This document shows, in pieces, positions 26,208 to 33,206 of a DNA stretch of 45,809 nt. The DNA lies in the NCBI GenBank assembly GCA_013202205.1, contig JABMSB010000084.1:1-45809 (forward strand), written 5' to 3'. The notes below the pieces were generated by a model. The model was not told the DNA's origin, did not search any database, and saw only the letters and a list, made by a program, of their open reading frames with translations. How positions within the stretch are numbered: the first letter of the stretch is position 1; every line of letters starts with the position of its first letter. Source of the stretch: Candidatus Omnitrophota bacterium (GTDB lineage Bacteria > Omnitrophota > Gorgyraeia > JABMSB01). Position numbers and translations under genes: made by a program.

Positions 26208-27017
26208 ATGTTGACCAAACGGTTAGCCACATCCACCATATTAATATCTATAATCGTCTGGGTCATATTCTTTGCCCCGACATGGGTCTATTCTTCTGTA
26301 GTAACACTCCTCATCTTCGGCGGGCTCTATGAATTTTTCGCCATGGTAAGGAAGAAGGGGATCTTCGTATATAGATATACCGGTGTCATACTCGGCACAC
26401 TCGTCCCAATAGTCATACATTGGCGTTTCGGACGCATGCTACCCGACATAGAACCATTTTTGATCGTCATAATAGCACTACTTGTCTTTGTCATCCAATT
26501 TACGATGCGCGATAATTCTCAGGCTCTCGCGGGTGTATCGGTTACGATATTCGGCATATTCTATGTAAGCCTGCTCTTCTCATATGTCATAAAATTACGG
26601 CTCGGTCCGCACGGAGCCGTACTCGTGGGGTACCTGATAGCGGTTACAAAATCCTGCGATATCGGCGCATACTTGATAGGGAGCGCCTATGGCCGGCACA
26701 GCCTCATTCCGCGCATAAGCCCTAAGAAGTCGGTTGAGGGCATGGTGGGCGGAGTGGCCACCAGCGTTGCTGTCTCATGCGCCTTAGGTGCCTTCTTTTC
26801 ATGGATACCCTTTTATCACTTTCCCATACTGGGTGTCATCCTCGCGCTCTTAGGCCAGACAGGGGATCTCTCCGAATCACTTATCAAGCGAGACTGCGAG
26901 GTCAAGGATTCCGGGGTTGTCCTCCCGGGGCTCGGCGGAGTCTTAGACCTTCTCGATAGCCTCTTATTTACAGTACCGATATTTTATATCTATGCAAAGA
27001 TGGTGCTACTGCGATGA
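26208..27017 (+). CDS. cdsA: Phosphatidate cytidylyltransferase
   Basis: CdsA makes CDP-diacylglycerol, the precursor of membrane phospholipids. The 269-aa protein is hydrophobic with about 7-8 membrane segments. It has ATSVAVSCALGAFFSW and the C-terminal family signature region GQTGDLSESLIKRDCEVKDSG...PGLGGVLDLLDSL. The usual signature is PGHGGxxDRxDS; here the His is Leu and the Arg is Leu, while KRD, KD and both later Asp residues are kept. This may be a lineage variant, and gene context (between uppS and dxr) supports the call. Its end overlaps dxr by 4 nt. Confidence 0.92.
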   Translation: MLTKRLATSTILISIIVWVIFFAPTWVYSSVVTLLIFGGLYEFFAMVRKKGIFVYRYTGVILGTLVPIVIHWRFGRMLPDIEPFLIVIIALLVFVIQFTMRDNSQALAGVSVTIFGIFYVSLLFSYVIKLRLGPHGAVLVGYLIAVTKSCDIGAYLIGSAYGRHSLIPRISPKKSVEGMVGGVATSVAVSCALGAFFSWIPFYHFPILGVILALLGQTGDLSESLIKRDCEVKDSGVVLPGLGGVLDLLDSLLFTVPIFYIYAKMVLLR

Positions 27018-28180
27018 AGAGAATAACCATTTTGGGCTCGACCGGGTCTATCGGCGTAAATGCCCTTAAGGTCATATCGAACTTTCCTGATCGCTTCAAG
27101 GTGGTCGGTCTTTCCGCACATAAGAATACCAAACTTCTTGCCAAACAAGTAAGAGAATACCGTCCCAAGTTTGCTGCAATAGGTGAGAGAGAAGGCCTAC
27201 CGCAGCTTAAGAGGGATCTGTCCGGGTGCAGGGTTAAGACACTCTGTGGCCAGGAGGGTTTAGCAGAGCTGGCTTCATGTCACGAAGCAGATTTAGTTGT
27301 GGTGGCATTAAGCGGAGACGCGGGGCTCCTGCCGACCGTGGCGGCGCTGAAGGCCTCAAAAGATATAGCCCTTGCCAATAAAGAGTCCTTGGTCAGCGCA
27401 GGGTCGCTTATTACTCGCCTTGCCCGCAAGAAGGGCGCACGGATCATCCCCATAGATTCAGAACACAGCGCGATATTCCAGTGCATGGCCGGGCGCGATC
27501 ATTCTGAACTTAAGAGGATATTTCTGACAGGGACAGGAGGGCCTATGCTTAAGTCTACAAAGGCCCGCATGAAGGCTGCCACACCCAAGGTCATCTTAAA
27601 ACACCCAAAGTGGAAGATGGGGCCAAAGGTCACTGTCGATTCAGCCACGCTGATGAATAAAGGGTTCGAGGTGATAGAGGCTCACTGGCTCTTCGGCATA
27701 GATATGGAAAGAATAGAGGTCCTTATACATCCGGAGGCGATTATTCATTCGATGGTGGAGTTGCGGGATGGGGCCATACTGGCACAGCTCTCAGAGCCGG
27801 ATATGAGGTTGCCCATTCAGTATGCGCTAAGTTTCCCGGAGAGGTTAAATGGAAAATATACCTCTGCAGTCGACTTTGCCCGATTAGGGTCGCTCCATTT
27901 TGAGCATCCTGATTTAAAAAAATTCCCATGCCTTGATCTCGTGCGTCAGGCTATGGCCAAAGGGGGTACGTATCCCGCGACTCTCAGTGCAAGCAATGAG
28001 GAGTTGGTCCGGGCATTTCTTAAGGGGTGCATAGGTTTTATTGAGATCCCCTCTATCCTGAAGAAGGTCTTAAAGAACCACAGAAGCGTCTCGGGAGATA
28101 TCGACCTTGAAGATGTCTTGAATGCGCATATATGGGCACGCGCTGAGACTCAACACCTTATCAATAAAAAGAGGAGGTAG
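27014..28180 (+). CDS. dxr: 1-deoxy-D-xylulose-5-phosphate reductoisomerase
   Basis: Dxr commits DXP to the MEP isoprenoid pathway using NADPH. The 388-aa protein has the NADPH site ITILGSTGSIGVNALKVI, ALANKESLVSAG, IPIDSEHSAIFQC, the substrate loop LTGTGGPM, ATLMNKGFEVIEAHWLFG and VLIHPEAIIHSMVELRDGA. All catalytic regions are present and length is normal. The ATG overlaps the cdsA stop. With ispG and ispH in the same window, it shows the organism uses the MEP route. Confidence 0.97.
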   Translation: MKRITILGSTGSIGVNALKVISNFPDRFKVVGLSAHKNTKLLAKQVREYRPKFAAIGEREGLPQLKRDLSGCRVKTLCGQEGLAELASCHEADLVVVALSGDAGLLPTVAALKASKDIALANKESLVSAGSLITRLARKKGARIIPIDSEHSAIFQCMAGRDHSELKRIFLTGTGGPMLKSTKARMKAATPKVILKHPKWKMGPKVTVDSATLMNKGFEVIEAHWLFGIDMERIEVLIHPEAIIHSMVELRDGAILAQLSEPDMRLPIQYALSFPERLNGKYTSAVDFARLGSLHFEHPDLKKFPCLDLVRQAMAKGGTYPATLSASNEELVRAFLKGCIGFIEIPSILKKVLKNHRSVSGDIDLEDVLNAHIWARAETQHLINKKRR

Positions 28181-28185
28181 ATCTT

Positions 28186-29274
28186 TTGCTGAATACCATA
28201 TCTTTCATATTTGTCTTATCGGTTTTGATCATTGTCCATGAATTCGGCCATTTCATTATGGCAAGACGCTGTGGAGTGAGGGTGGAGAGATTTGCCATTG
28301 GTTTTGGTCCGCGATTGTGGTCCATCAAAAAGGGTTATACAGAATATTGTATCTGCGCGGTGCCGCTCGGAGGATATATCAAGATGTCCGGTGACACATT
28401 GGACGAAGGATTAAAGGGCAATAAGTGGGAGTTCTATTCTAAATCGGTCTCAAAACGGGCCGGTATAATAGCGGCAGGCCCGGCACTAAATTATATTTCG
28501 GCAATAATTATTCTCTCATTTATATTTATGCTGGGAAATCCCGTCCTTACCGCCAGGGTAGGTATGATCATGGATGACTATCCTGCTAAGGCCGCGGACA
28601 TTAGGGAGGGTGACAAGATCGTCGCTATCGATAATGAGGGAGTTGAATATTGGGAGGATGTGGCAGAGATAATCCATAAGAAGACCTCAGGCGATCCCGT
28701 TATGCTCGTCATCGAAAGGGAAGGCGAGATATTCCACAAAAAGGTTACGCCGAAGATAAGTGAGGTTCGGGATATATTTGGTAAAGAGCGCCGCATAGCG
28801 CGCATAGGAATAGCGCCGCATGAAGAGATCGTTCGCATCAAGCATGGCCCTATTCGGTCGGTCGCGCTTGCCACACAGAGGACGATGAAACTCACAGGGC
28901 TGATCTGCCGGCTTTTGTGGTCGATAGTAACAGGGGCAGTTCCGCTGGGTGAGACGGTCAGCGGGCCCGTCGGGATATTCGTCATCACGGGGAAGGCCGC
29001 GCAATTGGGCCTTATATACTTATTCCAGCTTATGGCGCATCTCAGTATAACCCTGGCAATATTTAATCTTTTGCCGATACCGGTCTTAGATGGCGGGCAC
29101 ATACTCTTTTTAGGGATAGAGAAGCTGCGGGGCCGGCGCGTGAGCGTCGAGATTCAGGAGAGGGCGACACAGGTGGGTTTAGGACTCCTCATCGCGCTTA
29201 TGGTCTTTGTATTCTACTCAGATTTTATCAAGTTCGGTATAATTGCAAAAGTAGTAAACCTATTTAAACACTAG
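28186..29274 (+). CDS. rseP: Site-2 protease RseP (membrane zinc metalloprotease)
   Basis: RseP cuts transmembrane segments of anti-sigma factors and leftover signal peptides. The 362-aa protein has zinc site HEFGH (18-22) in the first membrane helix and the third ligand in LPIPVLDGGH near the C-terminus. One PDZ domain lies between (about 125-200; MIMDDYPAKAADIREGDKIVAIDNEGVEYWEDVAEII). E. coli RseP has two PDZ domains in 450 aa; the shorter single-PDZ form is common elsewhere. It begins with TTG behind GGAGG. An anti-sigma factor with a membrane segment occurs at 1610-2026, but a link between them is speculative. Confidence 0.94.
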   Translation: MLNTISFIFVLSVLIIVHEFGHFIMARRCGVRVERFAIGFGPRLWSIKKGYTEYCICAVPLGGYIKMSGDTLDEGLKGNKWEFYSKSVSKRAGIIAAGPALNYISAIIILSFIFMLGNPVLTARVGMIMDDYPAKAADIREGDKIVAIDNEGVEYWEDVAEIIHKKTSGDPVMLVIEREGEIFHKKVTPKISEVRDIFGKERRIARIGIAPHEEIVRIKHGPIRSVALATQRTMKLTGLICRLLWSIVTGAVPLGETVSGPVGIFVITGKAAQLGLIYLFQLMAHLSITLAIFNLLPIPVLDGGHILFLGIEKLRGRRVSVEIQERATQVGLGLLIALMVFVFYSDFIKFGIIAKVVNLFKH

Positions 29275-29283
29275 GGACTTCTG

Positions 29284-30306
29284 ATGCGAACGCGTCAAGT
29301 AAATATTGGCAAAGTAAAGATCGGCGGCAACGCCCCGGTCTCGATACAGTCGATGGCCAAGACCGAGACATCAAACGTCGCGGCCACTGCCAAGCAGATA
29401 AATTGTCTCGCGCAGGCCGGGTGTGAGATAATTCGCGTAGCTGTTAAAGACCGCGCGCAAGCTCTCGCGCTTGGCAAGATCAAATCGCGAATTTCGATCC
29501 CGATAGTCGCGGATATACACTTCAATAAAGAATTGGCGCTCTGCGCGATCGAGCAGGGTGTCGATGCCATCCGCATAAATCCAGGCAATATGAATCGGCC
29601 GGATGATATAAAGTCTGTCATCAAGGCCGCCAAGAAAAGGCATTTACCGATAAGGATAGGCGTTAATTCCGGTTCCTGCCCGCGCATCTCAAGGGATTTA
29701 GCGACTTCCATGGTCAGCCTCGCGATGCGGACAGTACGGTTCTTTGAAAAAGAGAGACTTCGTGATATAATAATATCACTGAAGGCATCAGACGTCCCAA
29801 CGACGGTCAAGGCATATCGAAAGATGCGAAAGTCTTGCAACTATCCTTTTCATCTCGGCATTACTGCCGCGGGGACAAAGCTTAATGCGGCGATAAAGAG
29901 CGCCGCGGGTATCGGTTCACTGCTATTGGATGGGATAGGTGATACGATCCGTGTATCAGTGACCGGGGATCCGGTCGAAGAAGTAGAGATAGCAAAATCT
30001 ATGCTGCAGTCCTTGGGGTTACGCCGTTTCGGTCCTGAGATAATCTCCTGCCCGACCTGCGGCCGCTGTGAAGTAGACCTGCTAAAGATCGTAACGGCAG
30101 TAGAGAAGAAAATTTGCGGCCGAAGAAATAAAAATTTGCGTATTGCTATAATGGGCTGTATTGTCAACGGCCCGGGCGAGGCCCGCGATGCCGACATAGG
30201 CATAGCAGCAGGAAAAGGTTGCGGAATATTATTTAAAAAAGGCAAAAAGATAAGAAAGATAAAAGAGAAGGATTTTGTAACTACCCTTCTTAAGGAGATA
30301 ACCTGA
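29284..30306 (+). CDS. ispG: (E)-4-hydroxy-3-methylbut-2-enyl diphosphate synthase
   Basis: IspG (GcpE) converts MEcPP to HMBPP with a [4Fe-4S] cluster. The 340-aa protein has the TIM barrel (VSIQSMAKTETSNVAATAKQI, PIVADIHFN, IRINPGNM, IRIGVNSGS) and the cluster domain with Cys256, Cys259 (SCPTCGRCEV), Cys292 and Glu299 (GCIVNGPGEARDADIG). It is the short bacterial type without the plant insertion. A pilin gene, not another isoprenoid gene, follows. Confidence 0.96.
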   Translation: MRTRQVNIGKVKIGGNAPVSIQSMAKTETSNVAATAKQINCLAQAGCEIIRVAVKDRAQALALGKIKSRISIPIVADIHFNKELALCAIEQGVDAIRINPGNMNRPDDIKSVIKAAKKRHLPIRIGVNSGSCPRISRDLATSMVSLAMRTVRFFEKERLRDIIISLKASDVPTTVKAYRKMRKSCNYPFHLGITAAGTKLNAAIKSAAGIGSLLLDGIGDTIRVSVTGDPVEEVEIAKSMLQSLGLRRFGPEIISCPTCGRCEVDLLKIVTAVEKKICGRRNKNLRIAIMGCIVNGPGEARDADIGIAAGKGCGILFKKGKKIRKIKEKDFVTTLLKEIT

Positions 30307-30323
30307 AACCCAAGACGTTTCTC

Positions 30324-30364
30324 AACTCAATCGGAGATCTGCCCTAAACTCAATCGGAGATCTG
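30324..30364. repeat. Two direct copies of an 18-nt REP-like sequence
   Basis: AACTCAATCGGAGATCTG occurs at 30324-30341 and again at 30347-30364 (period 23 nt); the second copy continues into TCCCC. Both lie in the 77-nt gap between ispG and the first pilin. The sequence resembles dispersed REP-type repeats linked to IS200-like (RAYT) transposases in other genomes; that resemblance is from memory. No transposase is in this window. Confidence 0.7.
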
Positions 30365-30383
30365 TCCCCAGAGGAGGATTAAG

Positions 30384-30887
30384 ATGAAACGAGCATTTAC
30401 TCTTATAGAATTGCTGATCGTTGTCCTCATCGTCGGCATACTGGCCACGGTGGCCCTGCCGCAGTATCAGAAGGTGGTAGAGAAGGCCAGGGGTGTTGAG
30501 GCGTTTACAAACCTTAAACGTATTGGAGACGCGGAACTTTTATTTTATATGAGCTATGGAGAATGGGCGTGCAAAGAAGGGACCAATCCGTCTATTGGAC
30601 CACATTATAACTCAACTCCTTGGAGTACTATCGCAGAAACGATGGGTATAGACGATCCCAACACAGTGGGCGGCAGACATTGGGACTATTCATTTCGCTG
30701 GTATGGTCAAACTCCTCTAGGAGGGACTGTCTGTTATCAGGCGCGAAAAAATCCCGATTCCCATATAGATGATACAAATCACAATTATGCCGAGATAGGG
30801 CAATATGAGATGATACTCGGCGTAGGCGGCAATCGAGATTTTCTTAAATTGACAGAATCAGGTTACGAAGTAGTATCTTCCCCATAA
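30384..30887 (+). CDS. Type IV pilin/pseudopilin-like protein 1
   Basis: A 167-aa secreted protein with a class III (prepilin) signal: MKRA, then FTLIELLIVVLIVGILATV. The mature protein would start at Phe5, with Glu9 at the conserved +5 place. The residue before the cut is Ala, not the usual Gly. The hydrophobic helix runs into VALPQYQKVVEKARGVEAFTNLKRIGDAELLFY. The globular part is unlike the other two pilins except for a WDY...GGTVCYQAR motif; two Cys (in WACKEG and TVCYQ) could form a disulfide loop. It sits between ispG and proS, 16 nt from proS, with GAGGAGG upstream. No assembly ATPase, prepilin peptidase or secretin is nearby, so it must rely on a machine encoded elsewhere. Confidence 0.92.
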   Translation: MKRAFTLIELLIVVLIVGILATVALPQYQKVVEKARGVEAFTNLKRIGDAELLFYMSYGEWACKEGTNPSIGPHYNSTPWSTIAETMGIDDPNTVGGRHWDYSFRWYGQTPLGGTVCYQARKNPDSHIDDTNHNYAEIGQYEMILGVGGNRDFLKLTESGYEVVSSP

Positions 30888-30903
30888 AAGGAGAACCTAA
30901 ATC

Positions 30904-32607
30904 ATGAGATGGAAAGAGACTCTAATACCTACATTAAAAGAGGTGCCTGCAGACGCTGAGACGGTCTCGCATATCCTGATGGTACGCGCAGGCCTTATCA
31001 GAAAGCTCGGCGCGGGGACATATAGTTATCTTCCTTTGGGGCTTAAGGTAATCCAGAAGATAAATACCATAATCCGCCAAGAGATGGATGCTGTTGGCGC
31101 TCAAGAGATACTCATGCCCGCGCTCCAGTCACCTGAATTATGGAAGCGGACAGGAAGGTTTGACCTGATTAAGGAGATCATGTTCCAGTTTAAGGACCGG
31201 CACGGCAAGGTGAACCTGCTTGGGCCCACACATGAGGAAGTAGTTACCGACATCGTCGCCAAAGAGGTGCGTTCATATAAGCAGCTGCCTTTAATGCTCT
31301 ATCAGATCCAGACCAAGTTCAGGGATGAACCTAGGCCGCGTTTCGGCATATTGAGATCCCGTGAATTTATCATGAAGGACGCCTATAGTTTTAATAAGGA
31401 TTGGGATGACCTCGATAAGAGTTACAAAAAGATGTATGATGCATACTGCCGTATATTTGACAGATGTGGTTTAAAATACGTAGCGGTTGAGGCCGATGCC
31501 GGGTTTATGGGCGGCGATGTTTCACACGAATTCATGGTTCCCGCCGAAAAGGGAGAGGATTTAATAATAGTATGCGAATCATGTGGTTATGCGGCAAGCC
31601 GCGAGAAGGCAGAGTGCGCTAAGGTTGATGCAAAGAAAAAGAGCGCAAAAGAAAATAAACTAAAGGAAGTATCTACACCCGGTGTAAGCACTGTCGAGGG
31701 AGTAGCTGCTCTACTGAAGACCAAAGAGTCCCAACTGATAAAGACGCTCATATATATTGCCGGCGGTAAACCAATAGCGGTACTTTTGCGTGGTGACCAT
31801 GAGGTGAATGAGGCAAAGCTGAAAAGGTATCTCGGATGCACCCTGCTTGAGATGGCAGAAGAGAAGGCGATAAAGGATGCTACGGGCGGGCCGCTTGGGT
31901 TTAGCGGACCCGTAGGATTAAAAGGTGTTAAAATAGTAGCCGACCATGCCGTACTATCGGTAGTTGACGGGGTGACCGGTGCCAACAAAAAAGATACTCA
32001 TCTTGTAAACGTGAATGTTGGCCGTGACTTCAAGGTAAAAGAATGGGCAGACCTGAGATATTTTGTAGATGGGGACATCTGTCCAAAGTGTTCCAAAAAA
32101 CCTAAGGTGACCAACGCGATAGAGATAGGCCATACATTTAAATTGGGCACCAAATACAGCAAGTCATTAGGCGCGCGCTATCTCGATGAGAAGGGAGCGG
32201 AACACGATATTATTATGGGTTGCTACGGCATAGGCGTAAACCGTATAGCTGCCGCCGCGATAGAGGGCGGTAATGACAAAGACGGCATAATATGGCCCAT
32301 CTCAATAGCGCCTTACGCAATAGCGGTCATGCCACTCAATACGATGAATAACGATCTCAGCAAGGCTGCTGAGGATATTTATAACCAATTGCGTGACAAT
32401 GGGTTAGATGTTATAATAGATGACAGGGATGAGCGCGCCGGGATAAAATTTAAAGATGCCGATCTCGTCGGTTTTCCGATCCAGGTCATATTGGGCGAGA
32501 GGAATATAGCTAAGGGCAAGGTAGAGATGAAGTTACGAAAGACCGGGAAGTCCGAAGTTATCGATATGAAGAAGGTTGTAGAAGAGATCAAAAAAAACTT
32601 GACATAG
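30904..32607 (+). CDS. proS: Prolyl-tRNA synthetase, bacterial type with editing domain
   Basis: ProS charges tRNA-Pro. The 567-aa protein is the long bacterial form: class II motif 1 (AGTYSYLPLGLKVIQKINTIIRQEM), motif 2 (FRDEPRPRFGILRSREFIMKDAYSF), an inserted YbaK-like editing domain (about 235-385; KTLIYIAGGKPIAVLLRGDHEVNEAKL) that removes Ala-tRNA-Pro, and motif 3 (CYGIGVNRIAAAAIE). The C-terminal anticodon-binding domain has DDRDERAGIKFKDADLVGFP. AAAGGAGA precedes the ATG. The last codons overlap the -35 of the next promoter. Confidence 0.97.
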   Translation: MRWKETLIPTLKEVPADAETVSHILMVRAGLIRKLGAGTYSYLPLGLKVIQKINTIIRQEMDAVGAQEILMPALQSPELWKRTGRFDLIKEIMFQFKDRHGKVNLLGPTHEEVVTDIVAKEVRSYKQLPLMLYQIQTKFRDEPRPRFGILRSREFIMKDAYSFNKDWDDLDKSYKKMYDAYCRIFDRCGLKYVAVEADAGFMGGDVSHEFMVPAEKGEDLIIVCESCGYAASREKAECAKVDAKKKSAKENKLKEVSTPGVSTVEGVAALLKTKESQLIKTLIYIAGGKPIAVLLRGDHEVNEAKLKRYLGCTLLEMAEEKAIKDATGGPLGFSGPVGLKGVKIVADHAVLSVVDGVTGANKKDTHLVNVNVGRDFKVKEWADLRYFVDGDICPKCSKKPKVTNAIEIGHTFKLGTKYSKSLGARYLDEKGAEHDIIMGCYGIGVNRIAAAAIEGGNDKDGIIWPISIAPYAIAVMPLNTMNNDLSKAAEDIYNQLRDNGLDVIIDDRDERAGIKFKDADLVGFPIQVILGERNIAKGKVEMKLRKTGKSEVIDMKKVVEEIKKNLT

Positions 32608-32627
32608 TAGGTATATTATAGTAATAT
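32599..32627 (+). promoter_or_regulatory. Sigma70-type promoter of the rimP-nusA-infB operon
   Basis: TTGACA (32599-32604, covering the last proS codons), a 17-nt spacer, TAATAT (32622-32627). The predicted start is near 32634, giving a leader of about 100 nt before rimP. Confidence 0.8.
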
Positions 32628-32646
32628 CTTAATATCTTATTCCTTT

Positions 32647-32675
32647 AAGGAGGTGACGTGCAGGACAGTGGGTAA
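32647..32675 (+). promoter_or_regulatory. Possible leader mini-ORF with a perfect Shine-Dalgarno site
   Basis: AAGGAGGTGA (32647-32656) is fully complementary to the standard 16S rRNA 3' end. It is followed by GTG CAG GAC AGT GGG TAA (32658-32675), a five-codon ORF. The SD core lies 4 nt from the GTG, a little close. The stop codon lies at the top of the left arm of the terminator stem, so a ribosome here would prevent the hairpin from forming. Upstream TCC/GGA bases could partly hide the site. No larger gene uses it. Confidence 0.45.
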
Positions 32676-32696
32676 AGTATGCCCACTATTTTTTTT
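32667..32696 (+). terminator. Intrinsic terminator or attenuator in the rimP leader
   Basis: AGTGGG (32667-32672) pairs with CCCACT (32682-32687), extended by a T-G wobble, then T32689-T32696 (eight T). It lies after the promoter at 32599-32627 and 37 nt before rimP. It may end the proS transcript, but any transcript from the promoter must pass it too, so it would act as an attenuator of rimP-nusA-infB. Confidence 0.75.
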
Positions 32697-32732
32697 GATA
32701 AGGGTAAGTAATCGAGACAGAGGAAGCAAGAT

Positions 32733-33176
32733 ATGGCGATTTTAGAAAAGATAAAAGAGTTGATAAAACCCTTGCTTAAAGAAGAGGGTATTGAACTTAT
32801 AGATGCTACATATAGGAGAGAGAATGGAAGGATGGTTTTGCGCCTTTTGGTAGACAGGGCAGGCGGGATCAAAATGGGTGAATGCGCGGTTGTAAATACC
32901 CAGATTGGCGAATTGCTCGAGAAGGAAAATACAATAGAAGATCGCTACACCATTGAGGTAGATTCCCCGGGTCTTGATCGTCGTTTTACAGGCAAGCCCG
33001 ATTTTGAGAGAACCTTGGGAGAGCTGATAAGGATTGTAGATAAGAAAGGGAAAAATTATATCGGTAAGGTTATAGGATTGAATACGGATGAGGTAGTGTT
33101 GGAAGAAAGAGATGGCGAATCTGCTATTTTATTGTATTCGGATATAGCCGTAGCCAGGATTGAAGTAGAATTTTAG
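32733..33176 (+). CDS. rimP: Ribosome maturation factor RimP
   Basis: RimP helps assemble the 30S subunit. The 147-aa protein has the typical two domains: an N-terminal alpha-beta domain (LLKEEGIELIDATYRRENGRMVLRLLVDRAGGIKMGECAVVNTQIGELLE, with YTIEVDSPGLDRRF) and a C-terminal SH3-like barrel (GELIRIVDKKGKNYIGKVIGLNTDEVVLEE). The order rimP-nusA-infB is conserved widely in bacteria. It follows a possible attenuator leader. Confidence 0.95.
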   Translation: MAILEKIKELIKPLLKEEGIELIDATYRRENGRMVLRLLVDRAGGIKMGECAVVNTQIGELLEKENTIEDRYTIEVDSPGLDRRFTGKPDFERTLGELIRIVDKKGKNYIGKVIGLNTDEVVLEERDGESAILLYSDIAVARIEVEF

Positions 33177-33206
33177 GAGAACAACTTAAGAGAGGAGAAG
33201 GCTACA

